Numbered from the stretch's first letter, positions 11,262-23,085 are shown. The stretch is DNA of 64,000 nucleotides from Salminus brasiliensis (GCF_030463535.1 NC_132891.1:4810318-4874317); one strand, 5' to 3'. A program made the numbers and translations. Notes: generated from the letters alone by a model not told the origin.

Positions 11262-11400
11262 CAGCTGCTCCAGAGCGTCCCATTTTATAGCCAATGCTTT
11301 TCTACAGAGATTACCCAATTGAAACCGGGCATGTATGTCTGTAATGGGTGCACCATAAAGCAGCTGAATTCGAGCTTCGAACATTTGGGCAGGGAGTGTA
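11262..11400 (+). mobile_element. MITE fragment (family A 3' end)
   Basis: CTGCTCCAGAGCGTCCCATT, AATGGGTGCACCATAAAGCAG and AACATTTGGGCAGGGAGTGTA correspond to the 3' third of the family A MITE, ending in the GTGTA terminus. Confidence 0.6.
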
Positions 11401-11519
11401 AGAATTGACTTTTTAGCATGGCCTGCTGCGGTTGCTGTAGTTATGCTCCACTTGCGTAATGGGTTGCTTCTAGGTTACGTGCTGATCCATATAGAAATTC
11501 TGACATAGCCTAAACCACA

Positions 11520-11900
11520 GATTTCTCTTTTTTTTTTTTTGACATTTGCCTGTGCTATTTTAAAGCCCCGCTCACAGGAGGGGAAGAGGGTTTTTGAAGG
11601 AGCTTCAGCCGTCGAGGAGAAGGCGGAGAGAGAGCGCGAGAGAGAGAGCGAGAGCGAGAGCGAGAGAGAGAGTGTGATTTTTTGAGGACAAAATGGTGAG
11701 AGGAAATTGCTGTGCTCATCTCTCCCCGTTCTCCTCCCGCTACTACGGAGCCGGAGAGTTTCTATGGCAACCTCTCCAAAATGATGTGTGCTGAATAGTG
11801 TCGTGTGAGATGTGTTTATGATTACAGTCTGAGGGGAAAGGAAGGCTGGCGCTCGCTCCGTCAGCCGGCGCTGTAAAAGGAAATTCGTAAAGAGTGTTCC
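11520..11900. promoter_or_regulatory. CpG-rich block, possible unassigned promoter
   Basis: Many CpG dinucleotides cluster at 11610-11660, 11730-11755 and 11845-11875, while the flanks are CpG-poor. The block contains a (GA/GC)-rich stretch, a TATA-like TATTTTAAAG near 11558, and ACAAAATG immediately followed by GTGAGAGG at about 11690-11702, which would fit a first coding exon ending right after its start codon. No downstream exon could be linked, so this is only a candidate. Confidence 0.25.
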
Positions 11901-11984
11901 AATAAAGCTGCTCTCTCCATATGTCCTTTTGATGGGGCTCTATCGACATGCCAGCACAAATTTGCGTTCTTTTTTGAGTGGGGT

Positions 11985-12260
11985 GGGTGGTGGGGGGGGG
12001 GGGGGGATGAAATCATTTGCATCTGCTGCCCCCTGCTGAGTGGAGAAATAAACAGTTAATAGATTTTTTTCTTTTTTCTTGTCAAGGACATGCTCAATCT
12101 GGCATTCTCATCAGCTCCACCGTCCCAGCAGGGGTAGGCATGCTGACGAAAAAAAGGAAGAAATGGAAAAGACAGACACTAGTATTAAAACTGATGAAGA
12201 TGGAAGGTTCACACTGGTTTGTCTGGTATATATATATATATATATATATACACAGTGAGC
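11985..12260. repeat. poly-G run and (TA)n tract
   Basis: A G-run of about 15 lies at 11992-12006 and a (TA)n tract at 12226-12251. The rest is non-coding. Confidence 0.8.
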
Positions 12261-12384
12261 AATTTATTCATGCAGTTATTCATGATCAGCCAATTGTGTG
12301 GCAGCATTGCAATGCATCAAATCATGCACAGGCCAGGCCAGCAGCTTCAGGTAATGTGGAAATGTGTTGTCAGTGATTTTTGTG

Positions 12385-12664
12385 GTAAAGGTGCACATAT
12401 TTGTCAGTGTACAGTGAAATGTGTCCTCTGCATTTAACCCATCTGTGGTAGTGAACACACACACACACACTAGTGAACTAGGAGAAGTGAGTACACACAC
12501 ACACCCCCAGAGCGGTGGGCAGCCAACTCCTGCACCCGGGGAGCAGAGAGGGTAAAGGGCCTTGCTCAAGGGCCCAACAGTGGCAGCTTGCCGAGCCCAG
12601 GAATCAAACCCACAACCATGTTATCAACAGCACGGCACTCTAACCGCTGAGCCACCACTGCCCT
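12385..12664 (-). mobile_element. tRNA-derived SINE (family 1), nearly complete
   Basis: On the minus strand it begins GGGCAGTGGTGGCTCAGCGG (box A region), followed by box B-like TTGTGGGTTTGATTCC, the GGGCCCTTGAGCAAGGCCC core, (GT)n and a GTGCACCTT end. It matches 32515-32804 throughout. Confidence 0.85.
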
Positions 12665-12799
12665 GGTGGTGGTACGGTGTGGTTGCACTGGGATGAGTAT
12701 TTGTAGATCTAGATCTGCCGATCTCCTGGGATCTCTAGAGTTTACACATCCGATGAGCGGCAGCTTTTCATGTTTATTATTTTTGTCAATTTTTACCTT

Positions 12800-13150
12800 T
12801 TTCTCCCAATTTGTTGCTGCCAGGTAACCCACGCAGTCATAGTTCCTCCTAGCATTAGCAATCTAGGAGGATCAATTAATTAGCACTCCTAGCAATGCTC
12901 CCACCAGCAGCCAGTGCCTCTTTTCAAACTTCCACCAATGTGGCATCGCCAGGTAGTTGACAGCAGCTAACAGATGCCTGTGTTGGCCAATGTCGCTTTA
13001 ATAGTGATGATGAAGAGTGGTAAGTGCGGAATCAACCCACCCAGAGAAAGCACGTCCAATTGTGCTCCCTCTTATTCCGGCCGCTGTTGGCAAAGCGACC
13101 CTTTGGGCCGTAGTGGTAGTGCATTAGACCACTCAACCACTTGGAGCTCT
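12800..13150 (-). mobile_element. tRNA-derived SINE (family 3), diverged
   Basis: Shares with 19905-20271 the segment order TGGCATCGCCAGG, CACCCAGAGAAAGCACGTCCAATTG and a terminal CCACTT/GGAGC end, but with many substitutions and an extra TAGGAGGATCAATTAATTAG insert near 12865. No intact box B. Confidence 0.5.
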
Positions 13151-13194
13151 AGACGAACCACAGTAACTCAGATAATGAGTTCAGAATGAACAAC

Positions 13195-13565
13195 GACACG
13201 TCCGACCATGAGGAGGATGGGCTACAACAGCAGCAGACCACGTCAGGTTCCAGTTGTGTCAGCCAAGAACAGAAAGCTGAGGCTGCAGTGAAGCCTGGAG
13301 AAACGTAGCCTGGTCAGATGAATATCTGTTTCTGCTGAGGTTCACAGATGGAGGGGTCAGAATTTGGCTCTACCAGCATGCATCCAGGAGCTCATCCTGT
13401 CCTGTGTCAACAGTCCAGGCTGGTGGAGGTGGTGGTGTAATGGTGAGGGGAATGTTTTCTTGGCACACTTTGGGTCTGTTAATACCAGTCACCCTTTGCT
13501 TGAATTCCACAGCCTATCTGAGTGTTGTTGCTGCCCTTGTGCATCCCTTCATGACCACAGTTTAC
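13195..13565 (+). pseudogene. Tc1/mariner transposase fragment
   Basis: Reading along the plus strand, with frame changes, gives AWSDEYLFLLRFTDGG, VRIWLYQHAS and VSTVQAGGGGG, the region around the first catalytic Asp (WSDE) of a common fish Tc1 transposase. It stops after FMTTVYP, before the second catalytic Asp. No terminal repeats are visible. A shorter relative is at 14925-15000. Confidence 0.75.
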
Positions 13566-13587
13566 CCAGATCTCTAAATTGCGAGAT

Positions 13588-13775
13588 GCAGTAAAGACAT
13601 TAATGGCACTTACAATGTTACTCATATTACAGAGGTGGGCCAGTGTAGTATCAGGAGTCTTGCGCAAGGACTCTTATTGATGTAGCGCAGCCCCAATTCC
13701 CCAGACCGGGATTTAAACCCCAGTCTCCTACATGGTGTGGTCTCACTGCTCCCTGGCAGGTAGTGGTGGTAATAT
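13588..13775 (-). mobile_element. tRNA-derived SINE with LINE-like tail (family 2)
   Basis: On the minus strand: CACCACTACCTGCCAGG, a box B-like GGTTTAAATCCCGGTCTGGG, GAGTCCTTGCGCAAGACTCC and ATGAGTAACATTGTAAGTGCC. Order and sequence match the fuller copy at 48452-48652. Confidence 0.7.
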
Positions 13776-14213
13776 TGGGCAGATCATTCACACAGATACG
13801 AATATAAGAAGATAAGAAACGAGCAAAATTGCTGTGGTTCAGTTGGCAGTGTTACTGTACAATTGATACAATTACAGGTGATATTTACTAGCTCAATAGT
13901 GGAGCTAAAACAGGCGGGACCGCTACACTTACACCGGAGGGGTGTTATCGAGTGGGCCTGGGCAACATTAGCCCAGCTTGTGGATGCTCTATTTCACAGA
14001 CAATGCCCCCAACACCAATTTACTGAGTCACTGACTCTACCACCAGTGCTTACACCATCAGTACCATGCTAATCTACTTTCACGTTCCAGTTTTACCTAA
14101 TGTATTTAAACTTTACATTAAATGTTGTGTGTATTTTGCATTGAATTTGTAAAACTTGAAATATAAATTTTGACCTTTTTGAAATTTCAGAGACTTCTAG
14201 GATTCCCGTTTTA

Positions 14214-14560
14214 CAGATGGCAATTGCTGTATTTCCATCTTCTTGTATTCGACAAGTATTCAATTATAGGCTATAATTGTCTTAAAGGCAGGGTTGTCAG
14301 TTCTGGTCCTGGAAGAGTCCAGCTGTCTTTGGTGATTTCTCTGCTCCAGTGCACTTATTGTAGCTTGTAATTAACCAATGAGCTCAATCAAGTGTGTTAG
14401 GTTTACCATTAATTGTGTACTAGATAATCAAATATTGGAAATATTTAATTGAATAGTACCCTGTCAGCTACGATACCACGCAGAGTTTATTTCAGCCACT
14501 ACGATAAATTTACGATAAATTATATATTATATAAGTGCGGACCACACTAGCTGAGGCAAG
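14214..14560. repeat. local duplication (left copy) with hAT-type MITE half
   Basis: Matches 16250-16580 in the same orientation: shared CTTCTTGTATTCGACAAGTA, TTCAATTATAGGCTATAA and CAGTTCTGGTCCTGGAAGAG. The last phrase resembles one end of the hAT-type MITE at 56343-56475; the opposite end is missing. Confidence 0.8.
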
Positions 14561-14924
14561 GAAGGAGAACTTGAGAAATTCTAGGGAGCTCTAGGGAGCT
14601 TCGAACTGATGGGACCTTGATAATTGGGCCTTCAGGAGGAGCAGGGGCGGTGGTGGGGTACGAGTTTCTGCCACAAGAACGAGAAGGGAGAGGAGCGGTT
14701 TTATAGTGCATAGTAATGGAGGGGAGGAGTTTGGGCGTGGCCCTTCTCTCAAATTTTCAGTTATTACATAACTCCATTTAAAAAACTCTCAACAATGGAC
14801 ATCAGCTCCCACAGTATTCACAGTAACTCAAACAGCCGCTCTGTACAACTGTGATGAGCAGAAAAGCAGCTCATAATGTACAACACATCCAACCTTCAAT
14901 GGAATACCACGCCAAGCTTCACAT

Positions 14925-15000
14925 GGTCAGCTAAGAACAGAAAGCTGAGGATGCAGTGGGAACAGGCTCACCAGAACTGGACAGTTTGGTGACCAGAGGA
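14925..15000 (+). pseudogene. Tc1 transposase fragment
   Basis: GTCAGCTAAGAACAGAAAGC TGAGGATGCAG and CAGGCTCACCAGAACTGGAC match the segment just upstream of the first catalytic Asp in the family at 13195-13565. Too short to assign a frame with certainty. Confidence 0.55.
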
Positions 15001-15027
15001 ATGGTGCCTGGCCTTATGGTTAAGAAG

Positions 15028-15295
15028 GTGAAGGTGCACGTATTTGTCACTGTACAGCAAAAATGTGTCCTCCGCATTTAACCCATCTGTGGTAGTGAAC
15101 ACACACACACACACACACACACACTAGTGATCTAGGGGCAGTGAGTACACACACACCCAGAGCGGTGGGCAGCCAACTCCAGCGCCCGGGGAGCGGGAGA
15201 GGGTAAAGGGCCTTGCACAAGGGCCCAACAGTGGCAGCTTGCCGAGCCCGGGAATCGAACCCACAACCTCTAACTGCTGAGCCACCACTGCCCCT
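15028..15295 (-). mobile_element. tRNA-derived SINE (family 1)
   Basis: Same order as 32515-32804 on the minus strand, including AGGGGCAGTGGTGGCTCAGC, GTGGGTTCGATTCCCGGGC (good box B), GGGCCCTTGTGCAAGG, a (GT)n tract and GTGACAAATACGTGCACC. A 16-20 bp deletion lies between box A and box B. Confidence 0.88.
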
Positions 15296-16249
15296 AATAA
15301 TGTATATTATTATACTCAACAAACCAGTATTCCCAGTACAATATAATGACCTGCCATTATTTAAGGTGTGTTATTCAGTAGCTACTTCTGGGACTTCTGT
15401 ACAAACCTTTGCAGCTATTCTCTGGTAATAGAAGTTAGTAATAACACTTTGTTATTAAACATTCCACTGGAAATATACTGTAAAATTACTGTAAAAACAT
15501 GTTAGCACACACAAACAGTCAACTTAACCCCTTGCCTCTCCCCCTATTTACTTGCATTTTTAGATGCTGGTAGGCTACATGCATTGTCAACATTAATATT
15601 CAGTGTGGACTCGCGGGCCTGTTTTGCAATGCGCGCAAGCTCTGCCAGCTCCCATTAGCATTCCATTAGAGCTCAGTGTGACTGTCAGCCAGTCTGCGCT
15701 GTGCTATTCGGCCCCGCAATCCTGCCAGCTTCAGTCTCCTCTTGTCATCACACAGGCTAATACCTGCTCAACACATACTGCCACAACACACACACACTTT
15801 AACATCTCACACGCAAAAACCTTGTATCTCCAAAATGGCAACAAACCATCTTAACTTAAAAAATTCTTTACTCCAACTTATTTCGGAGCATTTGTATTAG
15901 TCTCATATTCCATATAGGCGTCTCGCTGTACCATAATAATGCAGTTATACTGTTCTCTGCACATCTTGCATTCGAGTCAGGATGGCGTATCCCAGTGCTA
16001 CATGGCAGCAGGCTGATCACAGAGGACAAGGCACCATCTGGGAGGCAACTGTTAGTGTCTTTGCATTGCTGACAGTAAGAAACTGACATATTGGGGACTT
16101 GGGAGGAAGGCTAAGCAGCATCCTTTTGGTGTAGTTGTTGTATGTACAGCCTAAAAAAGGTCCATAGACTAAAAGATACGTGCTCTGGACACCCAACTGA
16201 TCAATATGTTACTCCATAAAGGAAAGACAGTGACCTTTGCCATCCCCCG
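15296..16249. other. gene-free stretch
   Basis: No exon, RNA gene or named repeat recognised. Confidence 0.4.
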
Positions 16250-16580
16250 AAGGGAATTGCTGTATTTCTATCTTCTTGTATTCGACAAGTATTCAATTAT
16301 AGGCTATAACTGTCCTAAAGGCACAGTCGTCAGTTCTGGTCCTGGAAGAGTCCAGCTGTCTTTGGTGATTTCTCTGCTCCAGTGCACTTATTGTGGCTCG
16401 TATTTAACCGATGAGCTTAATCAGGTGTGTTAGCGCAGAGAAATCACCAAACTGTGCTCGTCCCTGTTGCATTAAGGGCTGTGTTGATGCATCAGATTTG
16501 GTTTACCATTTAATTGTATACTAGATCATCAAATATTGGTATCTACGATACCACACAGAGTTGATTTCAGTCTCTACATG
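16250..16580. repeat. local duplication (right copy)
   Basis: Second copy of 14214-14560. It contains about 65 extra bases (near 16435-16498) that include an inverted echo of its own GGTGATTTCTCTG phrase (CAGAGAAATCACC), the remnant of the second arm of the hAT-type MITE that the left copy lacks. Confidence 0.8.
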
Positions 16581-16734
16581 GATGCCCAATATTGGTGTAC
16601 ATTGTTAAAAGTACAAGATTCTTGAGGAACATTTGTAGGTTCCTCCATTTGTGGAGGAACCTCTTAAGGTGTTTGGGGAACTTTCAAGGAACCTTTTTCT
16701 TCTAAAAACCTTCTCTTGACAGTCTCTTAAAGCA

Positions 16735-17218
16735 CCTGTAGCTGCCCACTGCCCGCATCAGATTCAAAACCTTGACTCTGGCCTACAAAGCCAAGACTGG
16801 ACCAGCCAGCCCCTCCGTACTTGATGGCGACGGTCAAAAGCCGATCTGCACCGAGAGCCCTTCCAGCTTCAAGTACGGCTCGGCTCGACCCGCCATCCTT
16901 TAAGATCCACGGAAGACGAGCGTCCAGACTTTTTTCTGTCCTGCACCGAAGTGGTGGAACGAGCTTCCCCTGGGTGTCCGAACAGCAGAGTCTTCAAACC
17001 CAGACTGAATACCCTCCTCTTCTGAGAGTACTTGGGTGAATAGTATAGTACTATGGCCTCCATATTGACTTGTGTTTAATAGAGTCTAAGATTAGAGGAT
17101 CTTTGAATTTTTAGTCTATTTAAACTAGCTGAGGTTTTTCTTGGGTAAATAGCAAAACACTTCTGTAAGTCACACTGGAGAAGAGCGTCTGCTAAATGTC
17201 TTAAATGTAAATGTTAAC
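16735..17218 (+). mobile_element. L2/CR1-like LINE 3' end
   Basis: HRIRFKTLTLAYKAKTG-like coding at 16755-16805 and a FLSCTEVVERASPG / VFKPRLNTLLF-like stretch at 16935-17025, broken by frame changes, resemble the C-terminal end of fish LINE ORF2 proteins. The copy ends with CTGTAAGTCACACTGGAGAA GAGCGTCTGCTAAATG and a TAAATGTAAATG tail. 5'-truncated, as is usual for LINE insertions. Confidence 0.8.
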
Positions 17219-17375
17219 CTCAAGGATCCAATGATCTCATACTTGCCAGTATCTGTAGCCTATAATCTATTCAAATAGTACATCCATTTTCCAGTGTTGT
17301 GCTACTGCATTGTTGAGGGCAATATACTGTCAGTTTACTGTCATCCTGCTGCCGTAATTTAGTTCACCTACTGGC

Positions 17376-17660
17376 ACCATGCTGCCTAATGCCAGGCGTG
17401 ATCTAGAAGGGGATAAAGCCCCCCAGCATTGAGCTGTAGGGCAGTGGAAGAACTGTGTTCTCTGGAAAGATGGATGGTTGGTGCTTCATCTAATATTTTG
17501 TGAATGAGTTGGGGAGTTGGGATGAGGTGGGGCGACCTCACTAACCTTCTTGTCACTGAATGCAATCAAATCCTCACAGCAATTGTCTTCCAAAACCTAG
17601 TAGAAAGCCTTTTTCCCTGGACAGTGGAGATCAGCTCTTTTTAATACCCTGGATTTGAAA
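17376..17660 (-). mobile_element. MITE fragment (family A)
   Basis: Opens with GGCACCATGCTGCCTAATGCC and runs through CAATCAAATCCTCACAGC to the AGTAGAAAGCC block on the complementary strand. Both termini are missing. Confidence 0.8.
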
Positions 17661-18065
17661 GGAAACACTATTTCCTTATGAGAGTGTGGGTGGAAATAGG
17701 ATTTGCAGGTTGTGTACTTAGGAATGTACTTTAAAAAACAGAACTAGCCATTTTTGGCCGGTGCATAAAGAGGAGCTGACAGGAGTCTTGAGGAAGATTT
17801 AAGCCAACCTGACAGCAGCCCGAAAAGATTTTCTGCTCTCAGGTTGAAAATAAACCTTTACGCTAACTGTCTGCAATGCAAACTTTTGGTAGATGTTCAG
17901 TATTGGCCTTTCAGTGACGTTACGTGTCCCTGCCAGGACTGGAGGATTCGGCCAGCACATAAATATAATCACTCAGTATCGACTGCGTTCACATTGTTCC
18001 CAAAGGTTTCCCATTAAACTACACCAAAATGATATACCACATTAGACAGATTTAAACTCCTATAG

Positions 18066-18240
18066 AATGGTGAACCAACACGCCTGGAGGGAAGCGGCGG
18101 CGTATACCCGGCTCTGACGCACTGGCTAGCAGACGCCAGTGATGGCCAGTGCCGCACTAGTGTGATGTGGGGGATAGCACCATCTACCCACCCTAGAGAG
18201 AGCAAGGCCAATGGCACTCTCTTTTGGGGGCCCGGCTGCT
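18066..18240 (-). mobile_element. tRNA-derived SINE (family 3), 5'-truncated
   Basis: Matches 20040-20175: CACCCTAGAGAGAGCAAGGC, AGTGTGATGTGGGGG and CGCCTGGAGGGAAGCGGC. The tRNA-like head is absent. It directly abuts the LINE fragment at 18246. Confidence 0.75.
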
Positions 18241-18245
18241 GAAAT

Positions 18246-18660
18246 CTGGCTAGCAGATTTACATTGAAGACATTTAGCAGATGCTCTTCTCCAGAGCAAC
18301 TCAGAAAATACCCTTAGCTAGTTTCTATCGGCTAGGATCCAAAAGATCCCTCTAAGCCTAGATAATACTAAACACAGAAGTCAGTATGGAGACCCTAATA
18401 CTCGCCTACTGCCTAGGTACTCTTGAAAGAAGAGGGTCTTCAGTCTGGGTTTGAAGCGAGCGACTCTGCCGTTCGGACACACAGAGGACGTTCGTTCCAT
18501 CTTTTTGCTGCCAGGACAGAAAACCGTTTGGATGCTTGGTCTGAGCGTGGTGGTCTGCATGGGCTACGTGAAGCAGCGACTGTCCTGGAAGGTGGCGGGG
18601 GAGGTTTTAAACAGTAAATGTTTGTGTGGTAATATGGTTCTGTTGTGGAGCTCAGTGAGG
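18246..18660 (-). mobile_element. L2/CR1-like LINE 3' end
   Basis: On the minus strand a KRFSVLAAKRWNERPLCVRT stretch (18490-18550 region) is the same LINE C-terminal segment as at 16935-17000. The tail (AGAAGAGCATCTGCTAAATG) ends at about 18260. 5'-truncated. Confidence 0.75.
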
Positions 18661-19032
18661 TAGTGTTTAGGTCAGGCTCAACAGGCCCAACGTCCAAATA
18701 CTTTACCAAAATGTCCTCTCCTAGGTTCTGCTGATCTGGTAGCCATGTGGATCCACCAACTAGTCAGCTCTGCCGGTGTATTCACCAAGGAGTAGAATCG
18801 AGGAGAGCACACTGGAAAGGTAGGGTCAGAAAAAGTATTTGGAAGCAGATGCAGACAGACATGAATGAGTGGCGATAACGGGAGTGGAGTGTCTGGAGTG
18901 GGGTGGAGTTTCCCGCTGATGTAAAACTGGGACCTACACATTCAAGAGAATGAATATTTTAGCTCCCTTAATTTGCATCTGTATCGGTTTAGATAATAAA
19001 TTATCTGTTCATTACGAGTTACATATTTAGTC

Positions 19033-19073
<41 letters not shown>

Positions 19074-19904
19074 GAACTGTGCATCTGTGTTTTTTCCCTG
19101 TGTCCTGTAATGCCACTGTTATGAAACTAGATGCAGTGGACGCTGCTGCTATATTTGGCTGTGGTTTGATGCCTTTGGCTCTGTATCACATCTGGGTTCT
19201 TCTGTCACTTGTTGTATTTCAGTCCAACAACACCCTGACGTTCACATAGTTTGCGCTGTCCTGTCAAGCGTTACTTTAATTTACGTTGATTCAAATGTGC
19301 TTCCAATGATTCATGTGGTTAAAAAAACACATTTAAATAATTCTATCAACACAAACAAACACATTTTATTACAACACTTATTATTTATTATTTATTACAC
19401 AATTATTATATGATGTCACTATATTACATTACAACACAATATTTGGTAACACTTCATTAGAACACCGGAGATACTAGTTTAAAACTGCAGACAACCACAA
19501 TCCAGAAATCAAAGTAAAGGGCCTGTGTTGTCATGGGAGCCCGTGTGGAGGAGGGGAAGGGGGTGGAGTTCAAAGGTCCTGTGACTGACAGGGGCAATAA
19601 CAAAAATGTATTAATTGACTATTTTGCCATAGTTTTTATAGAGTTGTGGGCCCCAGTGTAATATATTTTCATGGGGCCCAAAATCCCTGGCAGCCTCTCT
19701 GCTTGCCGTAAACCTAATTTTGGGACTAATCTCAAACTTAACTCTAAATCCTATCCATAATCTCCTCAGTAGAAGGTGGTCTAAACCTAGTCTTTGTCTC
19801 ATCTTGACGTTCAGATTGAAGCAACCGTTTTTAATATTTTAGTCTTGGTTCATGCTAATTGTGACATGGAGATTGTGAATAACCAATAGGTGAGCTTATT
19901 TCTG
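18661..19904. other. gene-free stretch with GT microsatellite
   Basis: A (GT)n tract lies at 19037-19070 and an AT-rich patch at 19320-19440. No exon recognised. Confidence 0.45.
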
Positions 19905-20271
19905 ATTTTTTACCCATTGCCCATATTCTCTCCCTCCCTCCTCACATGCAATGCCCCCAACACTAGTGAGGGCAAGACCAACACACCCCTCCGACACCTG
20001 TGCAGCCAGCCACACCTCTTTTTCGAACTGCCGCCGATGCAACATCACTAGGAAACCAACGCACCTGGAGGGAAGCGCCGTATACCCGGCCAGTGCCACC
20101 CTAGTGTGATGTAGGGGGGGGAGAGCGCCATCTACCCACCCTAGAGAGAGCAAGGCCAAAACTCTTTTGGGGCCCCGGCTGCCCATGGGTAGTAGCGTGA
20201 TCGGGATTAGAACCAGCGATCCACTGATCACAGTGACAGCGCCTTAGTCTGCTGGACCACCCGGGGCCCAA
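19905..20271 (-). mobile_element. tRNA-derived SINE (family 3), fullest copy
   Basis: On the minus strand it starts CCCCGGGTGGTCCAGCAGAC (box A region, about 20265-20245) and has a good box B in CGCTGGTTCTAATCCCGATC (about 20220-20200). The family body follows (CTCTCTAGGGTGGGTAGATG, TAGTGTTGGGGGCATTGCAT), ending near 19905. tRNA-derived by its two internal promoter boxes, but not a tRNA gene: the acceptor ends do not pair into a cloverleaf. Confidence 0.8.
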
Positions 20272-20780
20272 TAATGTGTCTTGAGGGGTTCATGATGGGA
20301 AATCTAGTTGCAGTCTTGCAGATGCAAACGTCTGAGGTTTAAATAAGACTCCCAGAGTCCTCTCTAACCATGTTCTGGGGGCGGGGGGGTCAAACTTTTC
20401 CTCATAGGAAAATTACATTTCTATTAATTCCATTTTATAAATGATAAATACAGACATTTACTCAGGTGTGTGAGTTTAGTTAGATTTGATCACACGAAGA
20501 TCAAACATCCAGATGTTTAAATATGTAAATATGTAATATGTAAACCACAAAGCTTTTCATGCGGTGTCCAAATTCTTTCACATGATTGTATAGGATCTAC
20601 CTGTAGGCCCTGGGACTGTTAATAACTGAAGAATGAGAGTTTAAGGGGTTAATATCACCACATTCTTTTTCATTTCATGCTTTAACTGGTTCATCTTTTG
20701 CCACCGGTCGACCTTTCTGACCTCCCTTGTGCTCTGCAGGCCCGTCCTGCTGGAATGTTGAGTGTGTACGGAGGACTCTG
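20272..20780. other. gene-free stretch upstream of tnnc1
   Basis: AT-rich with a G-run near 20379-20388. No exon recognised. Confidence 0.4.
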
Positions 20781-20799
20781 GTCAGAGATTAGGCCGCCG

Positions 20800-21053
20800 T
20801 GCCACTCCTCCTCATTCCATTCTAGAGTGGGCTCCCTCCAGAGCCACCCTGGGCTTTTATCTGAGCCCGAGTGACCGTGATGGATGGACGCAGTGAGCAT
20901 GGACAAACACACGCACACACGCACATATTAGGGGGCTGAGAGGGAGCGGCTCGACCTGCGCCGCTGCTATAAAGCTCCCAGATGCCATTCCCTCTCCACT
21001 GAGTCCCTGAGGTCCTGCCATTCGTCTGCTAAGCGGCTCGCAGTCCAGGCACC
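20800..21053 (+). promoter_or_regulatory. tnnc1: tnnc1 promoter and 5' UTR
   Basis: A TATA box (TATAAA, 20968-20973) lies 81 bp before the start codon, so transcription probably begins near 20998-21003 and the 5' UTR is about 50 nt. A GATA-type site (TTATCT, complement AGATAA) lies at 20857-20862 and an M-CAT-like CATTCCA at 20813-20819. GATA4 control of the cardiac troponin C promoter is established in mammals; that these particular sites function is inferred. Confidence 0.6.
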
Positions 21054-21227
21054 ATGAACGACATCTACAAAGCTGCGGTGAGTGTTCACACGCTGGAGCG
21101 CCGCCGGCAGTCGCTGCATGTTACTCGGTTTTGATGGTGTAGACACTGTAGGTTGTAGAAGAGGAATTGCAGAATTTAAGTGTCGGCCACATGCAGGCCC
21201 TTGAAACTGAATGATTAAATATTATTA

Positions 21228-21269
<42 letters not shown>

Positions 21270-21611
21270 CTATGACATTAGAAATGCTACAAACTGGCAT
21301 TATGAGGATATCCGCTACTATCAGGACAGGTAATGCTTTTTTAAGGGTTTTATTTTTTTTAATTAATAATTATATATAAACAGTTGATCTGGGCAGTAAG
21401 TGTTGATCTCCTCAGTAAAACACTGATATTAGAATAATCATTAATAATAACATTCCCACAGAAAGTGGCGGTGGTTCTCCATCACTGTGTTCATCATTAG
21501 AACATCTCCTCTCAAAGTTCTCCTCATGGAGTCTAGTATTATTTAGAGTTCTCCTCAGATCAACACCTGGTTTGATGGTAAATCAGGGCTTAATGATGGT
21601 AAATCAGGTGA

Positions 21612-21661
<50 letters not shown>

Positions 21662-23047
21662 AGTTGAACACATCCTCCACGCTGTGCTGGCTGGACTGGG
21701 GGGGTCCAGGAGAAACCTGGAGGAACCAAGCTCTGTTCTTCAGACTAGCTCACAGACAAGATCTCACTACTTTCTTTCTTCAGAATGAGAAGCTCTTGTT
21801 TCTCCTTTTTACTGGATTTATCTTCACCTGCTTTATCTGTTCTGATCAGATCTGGAGCCGAATTGTGGCCGAAAGACAAAAGTGACGGATAGGGTTTCAT
21901 GGTTTGTGAATGAAAATGCAGTTCCATGTGGAGTGTCCTTTCAGATGTTGGTGGTGAAGGACCTGCACTGACTTCTAGAAGCAATTCATGCCTGGAAGCA
22001 AAACCATGAAACACGTTGGTCCCTGTCCTTCAGTTTCATCTTTCAGACACAATTAACTAATAACTAATTCTTTGTCCAGGGAGCTTATTAAAAACGCTAG
22101 TGGTGATGGTCAGTTGTAAACTCACATAAGAGGTGCTTCTGCCATCTATAAATGTTTATGTATATAAAAATATTTATGTATTATTATTACACATGTACCA
22201 GGAAAATATCGACTATCAGCATCTACCCACAATTCCCTTGTCTTCCCTTATCTTCATTCAAGCTTTTCTCGGCCCTGATGCGTAAGAGACGTGATAGAAC
22301 CGTCTTTAAATACACTGACTCTTGAAGACTATCAGAGCTGATAGGAGGCACTTGATAAGGCCAGTTCTTCCATGCTGTGGCTACATGCCTACACATGGGG
22401 TGGCCGTCGCTTTTCCCAGGCTAATTTTGGCAAGTTCTTCACTCTCCCTGGACGTGTTTACACGATGGGAAGCAGCAGAGCTTAAGATAAAACACCCACA
22501 GCCAGAATTCCTTCACTATCTGCGCTTACGAGGGTGCCTCGTGCTATCTCCCACTGATCTCCCCCTGAAAACACATATGGGGGGTGTTAGAGCGTGAAGC
22601 AGAGGGACACTTTTGACTGGCATATTTATGAGTCAGCATCAGACGTATAGTTTGGGGGCTGGATCTGAGCAGGCCTGCAGATGATAGATGATAACTCTTA
22701 CTTAAGCAGCTGTCACGCTCGCTCATTCGCGGTGGCTTTTTCAGGATTACCACCCCATTGTTTAGGCCCATCCGCTGCTATGCTAATTCAGAGCACTTTG
22801 TATTGTCTCCTTCATCTGTGGTTCCTTAACCCGCCTGCTGTGTTATTTTTAACTCACGCTCCCATCATAACGCTGCCCTCGTGGATGAAATATGGGCTGG
22901 GATTGGAGGAGAGGAAAATAAAAACAAGTGCTTGACTGACGAGGAGACAACTTTCACGCTGATTTGCATAGAAGAATGTAGGCTGAATATCTGGAGATCT
23001 ATGAGGGGAAGGAAATAAGTGTGGCACTTCATGCTTTAGATGCTTTC

Positions 23048-23085
<38 letters not shown>

